From NCBI RefSeq assembly GCF_000210295.1, contig NC_026738.1:930001-994000 (forward strand): 64,000 bases of DNA. Reading direction: 5' to 3'. Below, piece after piece: positions 1 to 9,878 of the stretch (position 1 is the stretch's first letter; every line of letters begins with the position of its first letter). The notes beneath the pieces were generated by a model that searched no databases, had not been told where the DNA came from, and saw only the letters and a program-made list of their open reading frames with translations. This DNA is from Trypanosoma brucei gambiense DAL972 (taxonomy: Eukaryota > Euglenozoa > Kinetoplastea > Trypanosomatida > Trypanosomatidae). Made by a program: the position numbers and the translations under genes.

Positions 1-93
1 AAACTCTTGTTACACAACTTTCTCCTTGTACGCTAACATCAACTGAGACACACCTATATCCACACACATACACACGCACAAGCAAGCAAACGA

Positions 94-136
<43 letters not shown>

Positions 137-704
137 TAATAGTGGTGGTAATGAACAAAATAGAGTCCAACAGCTGAAGACACGGAATAGTTCAATAACG
201 TAATAAAAAAAAGAAGCAAGCAAATAGAAAAAAAGTTGAAAGGGCGCTAACCGCAACGACCGCAAGGATGGGGTAGTTCCCCGTTTACAGGTTTAGAGGA
301 CCGGCAGTAGAAACGCAACCCCTAATGAATAAAATATGTCCCGCCAACAAACCGTTGCACGACAAAGATTAACCGAAGTAAACACCATACTACTTTTCAT
401 TCCCGCGAGTCTTGCATCATACCATTCGCCAGTATAGTCGTGATGCTTACGGAACGGCTGCAGCAGCGCCATGCAGGTGGTACATCACTGCTAACGATCC
501 AACCCTTCACCAGTTGTCACCTTTCCCCCTTTCCCCCTTTCCCCAATTTCGTCCTCGTACCTTCCTTACTAACTACTTCCAGCTGATCAATTATCAGACT
601 CTCATTTCTTCCTCTTTCTGCTTTCTTTACAATCCTCACTGTTCTCTCCTCACCTGCTAGCTAATAAAGAATAAATACCATCTTTATTTCGACACCAGTG
701 ACCC
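1..704. other. Intergenic spacer with AT repeat
   Basis: This stretch lies downstream of the receptor-kinase stop codon on the transcribed minus strand, so it holds that gene's 3' UTR and possibly the trans-splice region of the next gene to the left. It contains CA-rich sequence followed by an uninterrupted (TA)n tract at about 100-130. Short open frames on both strands here are low complexity or pyrimidine-rich and I do not believe they are genes. Confidence 0.7.
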
Positions 705-3700
705 TCAAACGTTTTTGGAAACTGTCAGTGGCACCGGAGATTCCCTTTTCGATGAATTAAGAGAAGTTGCAACAAGTGAAGGAGACTCTCGTGCAATAAA
801 AAATTCGCACTGCTCACCCTCCTCTGCGACAGTTTCGAAATACTGTTGGAGCACCTGCAATCGGCGCCTCCTTCTACCATTTGGGGAGCCTAGTTTGTGT
901 GCCCGAGCAACCGGAGGAACGTCCATCGTATTATGGTGCTCCTGTCGCATGCCCTGGCTTGAATCAGCGTGTGATCCATGGGAGAAACTAGTAATGGGAG
1001 GCATATTTTGTGACTCTACCGCTTGTGGTGGGGGACTATTTAGTCCGAATCCTTCACCTGCCCCTCCAGACGGTGTAACAACTTCAACTGTGGCCCCACT
1101 GCGGTGCGTAGAGAAACTTGTAGATTTCAGCGTCCCGCAGACTACATCAGATCCTTGACCACTTACCGGTGCCCTCGATTCACCTCCGTATCCGCTGACT
1201 TCCTCAGACGTCGCAGCCACCAACTGTTTATAGGAATCGTCCTGCATTATTCCACCTTCTGCTCCATTTCCTTCCTCATCACTGCATCCACTCGCAACAT
1301 CATCGTCCCCCTTATACACCGTAACCATCGCAGCCTCTTCCGTCAGGCCATCCGTACCCTTACGACGCCTGCGAATAAATCTCAGCGCTTCCTCAGCACT
1401 TGGCCGGCGAGCTGGATCTGGCTCCAAAAGATAAACAATGAAGGCCGCAAGTGCCATACTATACCCGTATACCTGTGTTAATTCTTCCAGCAACTTCTTT
1501 TTGAAGTCTGGTTTGTTGGACTCGCTAAACATAACTTTTACATTGTCACTTTCTACGCGCTTTGCGCATACGGCGTAAAGAATGCACCCGGTGGCCCAAA
1601 TATCCACCTTTGTGGAGTAGTGTCGCTGCCAACACTCCGGTGCCACATACGGCAGCGAACCGACGCCCGTTTCGCAGAAGGTCTTGTCCATCACACGCGA
1701 AAGTCCAAAGTCTGTCACAACAATGCGCAGCGTCTCCTCTGAGGCGCCGGTGCCGATTCTTCCGCTGCTGTTCTTCGAACTCCAATCTACCCTGTCATAT
1801 CTATCCCGGTTCCTCCCCCTTTTCACAGCAGGCGACGAATCGAGAAGAATGTTTTCTGGCTTTAAGTCACGGTGAATGATTGGCGGTTTTTGTTGGTGCA
1901 TGAACTGAAGAACCGTTAGTATCTGAAATGCAATGCTCACCACTGTCTTTTCAGGAATCTTTGGTTCTGACTTTTGTTGCCGCACCCACATACCCAAGTC
2001 CCCCCTCTCATGATAAGCCATTACAAGTGATAAGTACCGCTCCCCCGCCTGGGGGCGGTGTGATGGTACGTGGGATTCTGATTCATCACCGCTGCCTACA
2101 CGGTGAATGCGAGTGGGATCGTGTAGCAGCAGCTCACCGCGACACTGACGTCGATACGCGCCTTTCCTCCCATCGACGCCGTCGGAGGTCGGTAGATGGG
2201 TATCAAACCGATAGGACATGAACATGTCAACGAGGCATATCACATTTGGGTGCCCTTGAAGGGTGTAAGCGACCTCACACTCTCGCATGGCCTCGTGACG
2301 ATCCATGTCATCGGCACATTGAACGTACTTCAATGCGAATCGTTCTCCATCCATCACTCGTTCCACAAGGTACACTACGGAGAATCCACCCCTACCGAGG
2401 CGGCGCAGTACCCGGTATTTTCCATCCAGCAAACTTTGTTTCTGGTGCACCGGAAGAGCAGCACCTGGACCGAAACCTCGGCGATGTCTGCTCTTATCAT
2501 CATTTTCGTCATCGTAGTCACCAGATTCGTCCTCCGAGAAACATCCTTCGACTACAGTCACATCAACTTCCTTACCATGTTTGTGCCTTATAGCATAACT
2601 TATCATGCTAGCACTCCACAGCACTAAACTCACACCACATCCTACTGCCACACCAACAAGGTAAAGTGGTTCAACAGCTGGTGGCGGCACCGGCTGAGGA
2701 CCTGGTGGATCCGGTACCCAATGAGTTACAGGGGAAAGAACAAATGGGTCGTTTGCATTTAGTGGTCGGTAGAAACCAGTAGTACACGGTCCTTGATGCG
2801 CATCCATCGCGCCCAGCGGTACGTGTGGCGCCCTTAACATTGATGAGGATGATTCATGCACCCCCCTCTCGTTACACCGCTGGACGGTGGCCGCTCCAGT
2901 GGAGAAGCAGACATAAACAAACAACTGCTCGTAAAACACATTATCTGTATCATTACCGAAACTTCTTTGCGTTGGTCGGGGATGAAACACAAATTCATCT
3001 CGATGTGTGGTGCTGGTGTTTATGTAAGGAGTGGTGATATTATGTATACCGTTTATGAGGGAGCCAGTGAGAGTGATCGGACCCACGGCAACGGTGTTCA
3101 CGACCGCGGAGACGTTCTTGCCCGGGTCAGTCATATTTACCACGTAGGGCCAAGTATTGGCGAATGACAAATTCCCCAAGTTTAACAATACAGAGTTGCA
3201 CGCAGGTGAATCGGACAGCCGCAACAAACATGTTGATGATGTTAGATTGCCGCTCACTTCCCCTGTAGCATTGATGCCCTGACAGGCAGTTGAAATCTGT
3301 TCCGACAAAAGGATTGCAAACGTGAAATTATACCACAGTGGCTTATACCCGTTTACGTGCACTGTCCAGTTTCCGTCTTTATTTGGCAAGTCCGCCGGAG
3401 GAGGCGTTGGTTGATCGTGCATTGTTGCATCAGCTGTTGGTTGCTCCTCGTCATGAAATGGGTCGTCGAGAACACTCTGCCTCGTATGTGATATACTGTC
3501 CACCTCTGTCGCATCTCCTTTCGAAAAATTTGCCTCTACTATTTGGTCTCCTCCCCCACCGCGCGCTATTCCTAACATTTGCCTGTGTGTCGCGTCATCT
3601 GCCACTGAAATGTAGTTAAATCCCTGCACCGTCACATCAGCATGACCGTCTGCAACATGCACGTTACCGGTGAAGAGATCGCGTGAAATACCCGTCCCAT

Positions 3701-4979
3701 CCGGTGGGGGTATTTGCCCGCCTATGAGATAGAGTGACATGCCGTCGGCATTTGGTACGGAAGCAATAACGGCGTTGGTACGCAGCGGTGCAAAACCAAT
3801 CATCACATCTGTCGCGTCACTGCCCGGCCCTGAGAGGTCCACCCATGACTCCAGTCGATCGAAAGAACGTCGATATGTTGCCGCAATCATTGCCAACGTT
3901 CGATTGTATATCATGAGCTGCGGCGACAACCAGTCTAACAACTCAGAGTCGAACTGACCAACATCTGCCGTGAAGTATGTGGGGTCCACAACATACACGT
4001 TGTCGTTGTATTCTGGCCAGCCTCTGTAGTCACGGCAGCCGCCTCCAATAAACACAAGCTCACTGTTGTCTACCACGCCCGGTGTAATAAGTGAGGTGCC
4101 CAACCCCCAACCAGCGTCGACAAATTGTCCAGTAACTGTGTTGAACTGTGAAACGGACGTCATGGGGTTACCATCTATTAACGATACACCACCTACGATA
4201 TAAATTGTACCATTGCCATTCCCCACACAACTAGCGTTGAAGCGAAGTGTTGCGGTGTCGGGAATCGAAATGTGTTGTATATCCATTGAGAGATCATCCA
4301 CTGGAGGGAACTGCTGTTGGTACAACCTAATCACTTGGACAGATCGAAGAGTTGCATTGATTGTTTGCCCGCGACCAGGACGAACACCATAGGGAAGCAT
4401 AGTACAGAAGCCAATAACGTACACTGTCGATCCCAGCCGAACTGCGTTTGATGTTCCGACAGCCGGAAAGTGCAACTTCGCCGGCACGCGCACGTCCCCT
4501 TTGGTTCTCCCGTGAAAAGTTTCACTACCACTACCGTCGTGTGCAAATGTTGCATTATCTTGAAACATCATGGGTGTCACAAATGTCTCGGTAGTTATAT
4601 CCAAAGCACTGATCGTGGTAAGTGCGTAATACCGGACGAAGTTCTCTGCCGATGTGAAGGGCCGAACGAGCCGGGTACCTCCAACGATAAGAACATAACG
4701 ACCCATCGATACCGCTGACGGCAAAATACCCGTTGCGTTGAGGCTGGCTTTGCTTGGACTCCATCCCGTAAAGGTAACAGTTGTTTGGTCGGTGTCATCG
4801 TCAAGGAGAGATGATACCGCTTGAACGGCATTGGCAGATTCGTGACGACGCGCAGGCGTGGCCCTCACTGGCGCTGCTAAGGAATAACGGGATGTGAGGG
4901 AGAGGAGCAGCAGAGCCCATATCCTAAGAAAAAGGCAATATCTAACCAACACCATGCGTCCTCCTGGCGTTGTGGTCAT
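705..4979 (-). CDS. Receptor-type Ser/Thr protein kinase with kelch-like ectodomain
   Basis: The protein is 1424 residues from the ATG at 4979; an upstream in-frame extension has no ATG. The N-terminus has a basic stretch followed by a Leu-rich hydrophobic core, as in a signal peptide. Residues of about 60-480 carry repeated blocks such as VLIVGG, IYIVGG, LVFIGG and LYLIGG, typical of kelch-type beta-propeller blades, plus many N-glycosylation sequons. A single membrane segment lies at about 773-797. The cytoplasmic kinase domain starts near 855 with a Gly loop (LGRGGFSVVY), ATP lysine K884, catalytic HRDLKPEN (H1036-D1038), DFG at D1090 and an APE motif, with a long insert of about 60 residues in the N-lobe. 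All catalytic residues are present, so it should be an active kinase. The Ser-rich tail has no clear domain. The ligand and localisation (plasma membrane, flagellar pocket or endosome) are unknown; assignment to a kinase subfamily (NEK/CAMK-like) is uncertain. Confidence 0.9.
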   Translation of the reverse strand: MTTTPGGRMVLVRYCLFLRIWALLLLSLTSRYSLAAPVRATPARRHESANAVQAVSSLLDDDTDQTTVTFTGWSPSKASLNATGILPSAVSMGRYVLIVGGTRLVRPFTSAENFVRYYALTTISALDITTETFVTPMMFQDNATFAHDGSGSETFHGRTKGDVRVPAKLHFPAVGTSNAVRLGSTVYVIGFCTMLPYGVRPGRGQTINATLRSVQVIRLYQQQFPPVDDLSMDIQHISIPDTATLRFNASCVGNGNGTIYIVGGVSLIDGNPMTSVSQFNTVTGQFVDAGWGLGTSLITPGVVDNSELVFIGGGCRDYRGWPEYNDNVYVVDPTYFTADVGQFDSELLDWLSPQLMIYNRTLAMIAATYRRSFDRLESWVDLSGPGSDATDVMIGFAPLRTNAVIASVPNADGMSLYLIGGQIPPPDGTGISRDLFTGNVHVADGHADVTVQGFNYISVADDATHRQMLGIARGGGGDQIVEANFSKGDATEVDSISHTRQSVLDDPFHDEEQPTADATMHDQPTPPPADLPNKDGNWTVHVNGYKPLWYNFTFAILLSEQISTACQGINATGEVSGNLTSSTCLLRLSDSPACNSVLLNLGNLSFANTWPYVVNMTDPGKNVSAVVNTVAVGPITLTGSLINGIHNITTPYINTSTTHRDEFVFHPRPTQRSFGNDTDNVFYEQLFVYVCFSTGAATVQRCNERGVHESSSSMLRAPHVPLGAMDAHQGPCTTGFYRPLNANDPFVLSPVTHWVPDPPGPQPVPPPAVEPLYLVGVAVGCGVSLVLWSASMISYAIRHKHGKEVDVTVVEGCFSEDESGDYDDENDDKSRHRRGFGPGAALPVHQKQSLLDGKYRVLRRLGRGGFSVVYLVERVMDGERFALKYVQCADDMDRHEAMRECEVAYTLQGHPNVICLVDMFMSYRFDTHLPTSDGVDGRKGAYRRQCRGELLLHDPTRIHRVGSGDESESHVPSHRPQAGERYLSLVMAYHERGDLGMWVRQQKSEPKIPEKTVVSIAFQILTVLQFMHQQKPPIIHRDLKPENILLDSSPAVKRGRNRDRYDRVDWSSKNSSGRIGTGASEETLRIVVTDFGLSRVMDKTFCETGVGSLPYVAPECWQRHYSTKVDIWATGCILYAVCAKRVESDNVKVMFSESNKPDFKKKLLEELTQVYGYSMALAAFIVYLLEPDPARRPSAEEALRFIRRRRKGTDGLTEEAAMVTVYKGDDDVASGCSDEEGNGAEGGIMQDDSYKQLVAATSEEVSGYGGESRAPVSGQGSDVVCGTLKSTSFSTHRSGATVEVVTPSGGAGEGFGLNSPPPQAVESQNMPPITSFSHGSHADSSQGMRQEHHNTMDVPPVARAHKLGSPNGRRRRRLQVLQQYFETVAEEGEQCEFFIARESPSLVATSLNSSKRESPVPLTVSKNV

Positions 4980-6522
4980 GACCACTTCCTCCCCGTCTCC
5001 TTTCCTGCTCCAGGTAGCTGTCAAATGATTACAAATGCAATCACAGACGCCAACGCGAAGTAATAGAGGAAAGCGGTGGTAATGACTATTATTAGTACCA
5101 ATGGTAGAAGAAAATGGAACACTAAAGGAAAAAAAAAAAAGAAAACTGTCCGTCAGACAGCCAAGGCGCGCGTATGTACCCTGCTACTACTAATGCTTCT
5201 GCTGACGCGCCACGCTGTTAACAGGCACCCTAAGGAGCCTTGACGTAAGAAGTGACGTAGCAAAAAAAAAAAAAATGGAGTTAAAAGTGGAAGTGGCATA
5301 TGTGTGGGGTAAATTAATAACTTTAGTGTTGAAAATATAACGGAGACAGCACCGTTCTTCTACAATAATGATATATATATATATATTTTAATTTTGAACC
5401 TTTGCGTTATATTATGGCGCGTTACTCTTACCCGGCTCCTCTTTTAGAATGCATTCACGTGGAGAGCGAAAGGGTAAAAACATATAAGCAAAGAAACACT
5501 TTTTAACGGAGGGAGTAAATCAAGGTTAACACGGGAACAAACGAGTAGGAAAAAATGGGAACTTTAGTTAAAACGATCTCAGAACAAATCAGAACACCCA
5601 CTAACTCTCAAGGGGGACGAACAAGAGCGAAATGATGGGGAAACGGACCGGTGCCCTCTTCTACATTTTTAAAAAATTGTGGTGGAACTCACATGCGGGT
5701 CTGAGCAACGGGAAGTCATTAGTGCCGTTGTCGCTCCTTCTCTTACTTGCATTTTTTTTTCTTTACCACGTCCCTCCCCCTTTTTTTTTCCTCCAAGTAA
5801 TGTGACTGAAATGAATAGAAAAGCGAAATAAGTGCTTGGAAACGTGTAAACTGCCACAAACAAACGCGCAAAAAAGGAAAATACAGAAACCAGCATCCCC
5901 TACACTCAAGATGGTTCTGCCATCCTGCAGCACAACACAAAGTAAGAGTGACAACGTTCTTCTTCTTTAAAAAAAAAAATGATTGTCCCTTATTTTAACT
6001 GATGGAGAGCCCACACCAACCAAAAACAACACTACATAATATTATCATGCTGAAGCGCATATGGGAGACTTGCAGACGATAATGTGCGAGATAATTGCGC
6101 GAAGTCCGCGGAAAAGGTCGAAGAGGAAAGGAAGGGGAAATATGGAGGCCAGACAGCGAAGAAAAACAAAAGGGAAGGGTTGTGGGGACAAGCAAAAAAA
6201 AAAAACAGAATAAAAACTCGCGAAGAACTACATGTAGAGTGAACAGTGAAGAGAAGAGACACTTCAACAGAAGGAGTACAAAACAACACTGGTACCAAAT
6301 GTTTGCGAGGAAACGTGGCTCACAAACTTGTTACCGAGCATATTTCTGGAACTCATTGGTTTATTTTCTGTTGAAGGTGCAATGAATTTAGAATGACATG
6401 AAAAAGAAAAAAAAAGTTTTCTCGCCCCCCCCCCAACATCCCTCCTCTTTCCCCTCTTAGTATCTTTCCCCATTTTATTTCCTTCCCCTAGACTTTTTCA
6501 TGCGGATAAATTAGCTCAGACA

Positions 6523-6523
<1 letters not shown>

Positions 6524-6558
<35 letters not shown>
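6524..6558. repeat. (CA)n microsatellite
   Basis: A perfect CA dinucleotide run of about 35 bases in the 3' flank of the SPX-PRS gene. It reads as (TG)n on the transcribed strand and is likely polymorphic between strains. Confidence 0.95.
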
Positions 6559-6559
<1 letters not shown>

Positions 6560-6838
6560 GTACATACCGCCTTCCCTTCTTCACATTATCCACACTGTTA
6601 TAATCGCTATAGTTTCTTTCCTACTCGTCTCTCATATCTTTTCCTGACGGTCTGCTCCCTCCTTTCCTTAACTTCAACACAAACATTGTTACTATTATAA
6701 TCACCATTATTTTTTTTTTCCTCGCTTTGCTTGCAGTGCACACTCAATTCCGCACATAAGTGTCTACATGCACACACCATCTCACGCAGGTACGGTTGGC
6801 CTCATTCCCAACGGAAGGAAACTCAACCCGACAAAAAC

Positions 6839-6841
<3 letters not shown>

Positions 6842-6871
<30 letters not shown>
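6842..6871. repeat. (GA)n microsatellite
   Basis: Fifteen GA units directly beyond the stop codon of the SPX-PRS gene. On the transcribed strand this is a (TC)n tract, so it would place a strong polypyrimidine stretch at the start of the 3' UTR. Confidence 0.95.
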
Positions 6872-6874
<3 letters not shown>

Positions 6875-6884
6875 AAAGAAGACA

Positions 6885-8846
6885 TTACTTTTCAAAGAGC
6901 GTGGTGAGAGAATTTTCTGTATGAAGTTTCTCAATGGCCCGTGCAAGCAACGGAGCAATAGGCAACACGCGCAGTCTCCTGGCGATGTGAGGATTTTTAA
7001 AGACCTCGTCGTGCTCTACGCTATCCGTAACCACAATAAGATCGATAGGACTTTCTATGAGCCGCTCAACCGCGCGACCTGATATGATGAAGTGCGTTGC
7101 GATAAGTATGATACGACTGGCACCTTCCTCCCGCAACTTGCAGGCAGTTTGACATATTTCAGTAGCTTCGTCAACAGAGGTATCTACAACAATGCACAGT
7201 TTCCCTTGTACATCTCCAACAAGGTCAATACCTTCAGAGGTGATCGTGGTATCGCCATCATCTTGGATGGCGCAAATTCCCTGCTCCTGCTGTAGCAGCG
7301 CCTGCTCGAAGGCGCGTGTGCTCCCTACATTCGCACCGCAATGGTTTATGTTGAGCACAGTATCCTGGAGCCCCCGATAAACCTGGCGCCTTACCGCTGT
7401 GCACAGTGGAACGAACTGCTCATCGGGGGAGAGTTTTTTGTACTGCATTAGCGCGTCTGCGAAATTCTTTGCACGATGAACACCGGCTCCATTGGGTGCC
7501 ACGACGGTAATATTCCTGAAGTCGTGCCCTTCAGCGGTCAGCTGGTTCGCAATGTACTGAACGAACTCATACCGCGCTGATATCAGCTCAAGTGGAACGG
7601 AAAACATTCCTTCTACCTGATCGATGGGCATGTCAACAGTTATTACGTGTTGGCAGCCCATACTCTCCAATATCTCCGCCACTGCAGCCATGGAAGAAAC
7701 ACTTTCAGTAAAGGAAATATAGGGAATAACAGCCGTAATACGCGCCGCAGAACTTGCCCTTGCCGCATGTATCATGAGAGCAAGTTCCATTAAAGTACCG
7801 GAGTGGGACAGACCCACACGATCGCACCTCACCAGTGACTGAAGCACAAACAAATCGTCGCCGCGAACGGAACGTGGGAGCACCACGTTCACTTCTCCAT
7901 TTGGATATTGACCGCAACACGGTGGGTAACGGTTGCATTGAAGCACTTCGCATATCATCTTCTCGCAAAAGAGGCTTGTGCTTCCTGGAAGAATGCAGAC
8001 GGCAAAATCACCGTGTCTCTCCTGGTGTGGGAGCCGAAGTGTGAAGAAGAAAGTGTCGCTGTGCGGGAGAATGCGGCGGACATTTACCCCCGCTCGGTGC
8101 TCATATCGTGTAAGGACCTCTACTGTCTCTTCATATGTTAGGCGAAAGACGGTGCCGTAAAATGCAATGAGGTCGAGGGCAACACGTCGCAGGTCATTTG
8201 CCGGCTGCGATATTGTACTACAGCTGATAACCTTATCAACCATCAGCAGATGCTTTTGTAGCTTCAGACTGTCACGGGCGCAGCGCTGCATGAACTTCTT
8301 CAGAATTTTACGCAAAGCGGCCAGATTCAGAGCCCTGTATTGCAATATGGCCTGAGTTTTCACGTAGAGCTTCGGGATGTGTTCCTCGGGGCGTGCCCGG
8401 ATCTCCTCTTCACTCATATTCTTTAGTTCTTCCACACCTGCCAGGAGATCCGCCTCGAGACACTGTTGGTATTGCTTAACCTTTGTGAACGACAGCTGGA
8501 TATCTTTGAAGAATTTCACCTCCAGTTCGGAACGTCTTTTCAGAAGTTCATCCAAAGAGCGTTTAGGGCGAAGGGAACTCCCCCCTGTTTGTGGCAATTT
8601 CATAGCCTCCGGTTGGTTAGCGAAGACATCTTCAGTTTCCGAAGCAGTGCTTGTGTCCGCCGCAGCCGCTCTCGCTTCAATCTCACGAACTCGTTCGATT
8701 TCTTTGCACAGTTGTTCCAACTCCTTCGCGATTGGTTTCAGTTCAAAGTAAGCGACATAATTGTTGAGCGTGAAATCTGTATTGTACTCCGAAAGAAGGC
8801 GGCGGTGGAAGGCTTGCCCTTCAGAGCGACCCTTTCCTGTGCGCAT
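6885..8846 (-). CDS. SPX domain fused to PRPP-synthetase-like domain (probable pseudoenzyme)
   Basis: The protein is 653 residues from the ATG at 8846. Residues 1 to about 195 fit an SPX domain: an M-R-x-G-K start, the Y33/K37 pair spaced like the YxxLK phosphate-binding pair, and a late helix with LRKILKKF near 180-186. SPX domains bind inositol pyrophosphates and report phosphate status. From about residue 280 the sequence follows ribose-phosphate pyrophosphokinase (GQYPNGEVNVVLPRSVRGDD, ITAVIP, VGDVQGK, LIATHFIISG). Key catalytic elements are missing. The PRPP loop that is normally DDMxDTxGT reads DTSVDEATE (from D555). The Lys/Arg-rich flexible loop after ITAVIP is about eight residues shorter and has no basic residues. 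The DLHA motif is DMPI. It is therefore probably a regulatory subunit or phosphate-responsive sensor of PRPP synthesis and not an active enzyme; this is inference. There is no C-terminal peroxisome/glycosome tripeptide (ends FEK). Confidence 0.88.
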   Translation of the reverse strand: MRTGKGRSEGQAFHRRLLSEYNTDFTLNNYVAYFELKPIAKELEQLCKEIERVREIEARAAAADTSTASETEDVFANQPEAMKLPQTGGSSLRPKRSLDELLKRRSELEVKFFKDIQLSFTKVKQYQQCLEADLLAGVEELKNMSEEEIRARPEEHIPKLYVKTQAILQYRALNLAALRKILKKFMQRCARDSLKLQKHLLMVDKVISCSTISQPANDLRRVALDLIAFYGTVFRLTYEETVEVLTRYEHRAGVNVRRILPHSDTFFFTLRLPHQERHGDFAVCILPGSTSLFCEKMICEVLQCNRYPPCCGQYPNGEVNVVLPRSVRGDDLFVLQSLVRCDRVGLSHSGTLMELALMIHAARASSAARITAVIPYISFTESVSSMAAVAEILESMGCQHVITVDMPIDQVEGMFSVPLELISARYEFVQYIANQLTAEGHDFRNITVVAPNGAGVHRAKNFADALMQYKKLSPDEQFVPLCTAVRRQVYRGLQDTVLNINHCGANVGSTRAFEQALLQQEQGICAIQDDGDTTITSEGIDLVGDVQGKLCIVVDTSVDEATEICQTACKLREEGASRIILIATHFIISGRAVERLIESPIDLIVVTDSVEHDEVFKNPHIARRLRVLPIAPLLARAIEKLHTENSLTTLFEK

Positions 8847-9047
8847 GCGGTTCCTATTTTGTGTTATGTTATGTTTTTATTTTGTTTTATTTTATTGAAT
8901 ATATCCTCGCTTTCTCTGCCTTTTTCCTCCCTCTCGGGCGTCTACGTGTCGCGAATTTGAGAGATAATTGCTCCAGTTTTTACCCAGGGTTTTATGTTAA
9001 ATTTCTTTGCCACGTTATTCCTTCCTCTCGTTGTTGGCTTCCCTCCG

Positions 9048-9080
9048 CTTAAATAAAAGAATGTCAATTGCAAAAACATA
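9048..9080 (-). promoter_or_regulatory. Candidate spliced-leader acceptor for the SPX-PRS mRNA
   Basis: On the minus strand a T-rich tract (TTCTTTTATTTAAG at its end) closes with AG at 9049-9048, about 200 bases upstream of the ATG at 8846. This matches the polypyrimidine-then-AG rule for trypanosome trans-splicing. Other AGs exist nearby, so the exact site is a prediction. Confidence 0.4.
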
Positions 9081-9284
9081 GATGGTGAGCAAATAAAACA
9101 AAGCAAAACAAAAGAAAACGGAAACAAAGCGGTTGCGGGGTGGATGGTTAAAAAAAAAAAACGTGTTGGCGCCCTTCATTCCCTTATTGCCATCATGATG
9201 TGCATAATTTAAGACACCTCATATCGGTTAGAAAAAAACATAATTGTACACGTATCAAACCGGAGGAAGAGAAGGACGGTGTAT

Positions 9285-9374
9285 TTTTGTTATTGACTCT
9301 GAGAAAAGGGAAGAAAAAGAATGGAATAACGACTCATTTATTTTCTTCTCTTTTTCTCAGAGTCAATAACAAAA
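9285..9374. repeat. Near-perfect 33-bp inverted repeat (hairpin)
   Basis: The left arm (9285-9317) and right arm (9341-9374) are reverse complements apart from one indel or substitution near the distal A/G-rich part, with a 23-base loop. The core TTGTTATTGACTCTGAGAAAA is fully paired with its partner. Transcribed RNA would form a stem of about 33 bp, in the 3' UTR of the gene ending at 9879 or in the intergenic precursor. Confidence 0.9.
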
Positions 9375-9565
9375 GTAAAAGTATATTGAACCAGTTTCTC
9401 CACCATGGGCCCACATGTTGTATCACATGACTACAAAGAAAAAAAAAAGTCTGGAATGGAAATAATACAAAAATATTTAAAAAAAATGACAACAATCTAA
9501 AAACTCAAACAATTCCACAGTAAAGCAAAGATACTGCAATGTGAAGATATGTGCCCCCAAACTCA

Positions 9566-9566
9566 A

Positions 9567-9591
<25 letters not shown>
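9566..9591. repeat. (AT)n microsatellite
   Basis: A run of about 26 bases of alternating A and T in the 3' flank of the gene ending at 9879. Similar AT runs recur in most spacers of this window. Confidence 0.9.
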
Positions 9592-9597
<6 letters not shown>

Positions 9598-9878
9598 GAT
9601 ACCAATGAAGAAATCAAAGATATGTTTACGACGTGGGGAACCCCAGTGAGGTAATAATGTTATCGTGATGAGAAAAAAAGGACAGAAAAAGAAACGGTAG
9701 TAGTTGTGAGGAATTATGGAAGTAAAAGTGGCCCTCATAACTACGAAGGCAGCCCTGTTAGGCTATAATAAGCAAACCTGATGATTCACAAAAAAAAAAA
9801 ACTGGAAATAAAATGTATACTTGGTGTACGCGCGCGACTGACAAAAAGTACATGGCATGTGGAAACGCTGTTCTCCCT

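Larger units (their letters stand above)
4980..6884. other. Intergenic spacer, no gene seen
   Basis: About 1.9 kb between the receptor kinase and the SPX-PRS gene. It contains a short AT run near 5371-5386, many A or T homopolymers, a (CA)n tract at 6524-6558 and a (GA)n tract at 6842-6871, the last only 14 bases past the SPX-PRS stop. On the transcribed strand the T-rich and C/T-rich blocks around 5750-6200 resemble polypyrimidine tracts. Open frames in this region are translations of these tracts and are not supported as genes. Confidence 0.7.
8847..9878. other. Intergenic spacer with long inverted repeat
   Basis: About 1 kb containing the 5' flank of the SPX-PRS gene and the 3' flank of the small gene to its right. 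It holds a likely trans-splice acceptor near 9048, a roughly 33-bp inverted repeat at 9285-9374, and an AT dinucleotide tract at about 9566-9591. I see no credible coding frame. Confidence 0.7.

Noticed and set aside
412..660. Plus-strand frame in the left spacer
   Set aside because: Short, Pro/Leu/Phe-rich translation of a C/T-rich tract, wrong strand for the cluster, no recognisable product.
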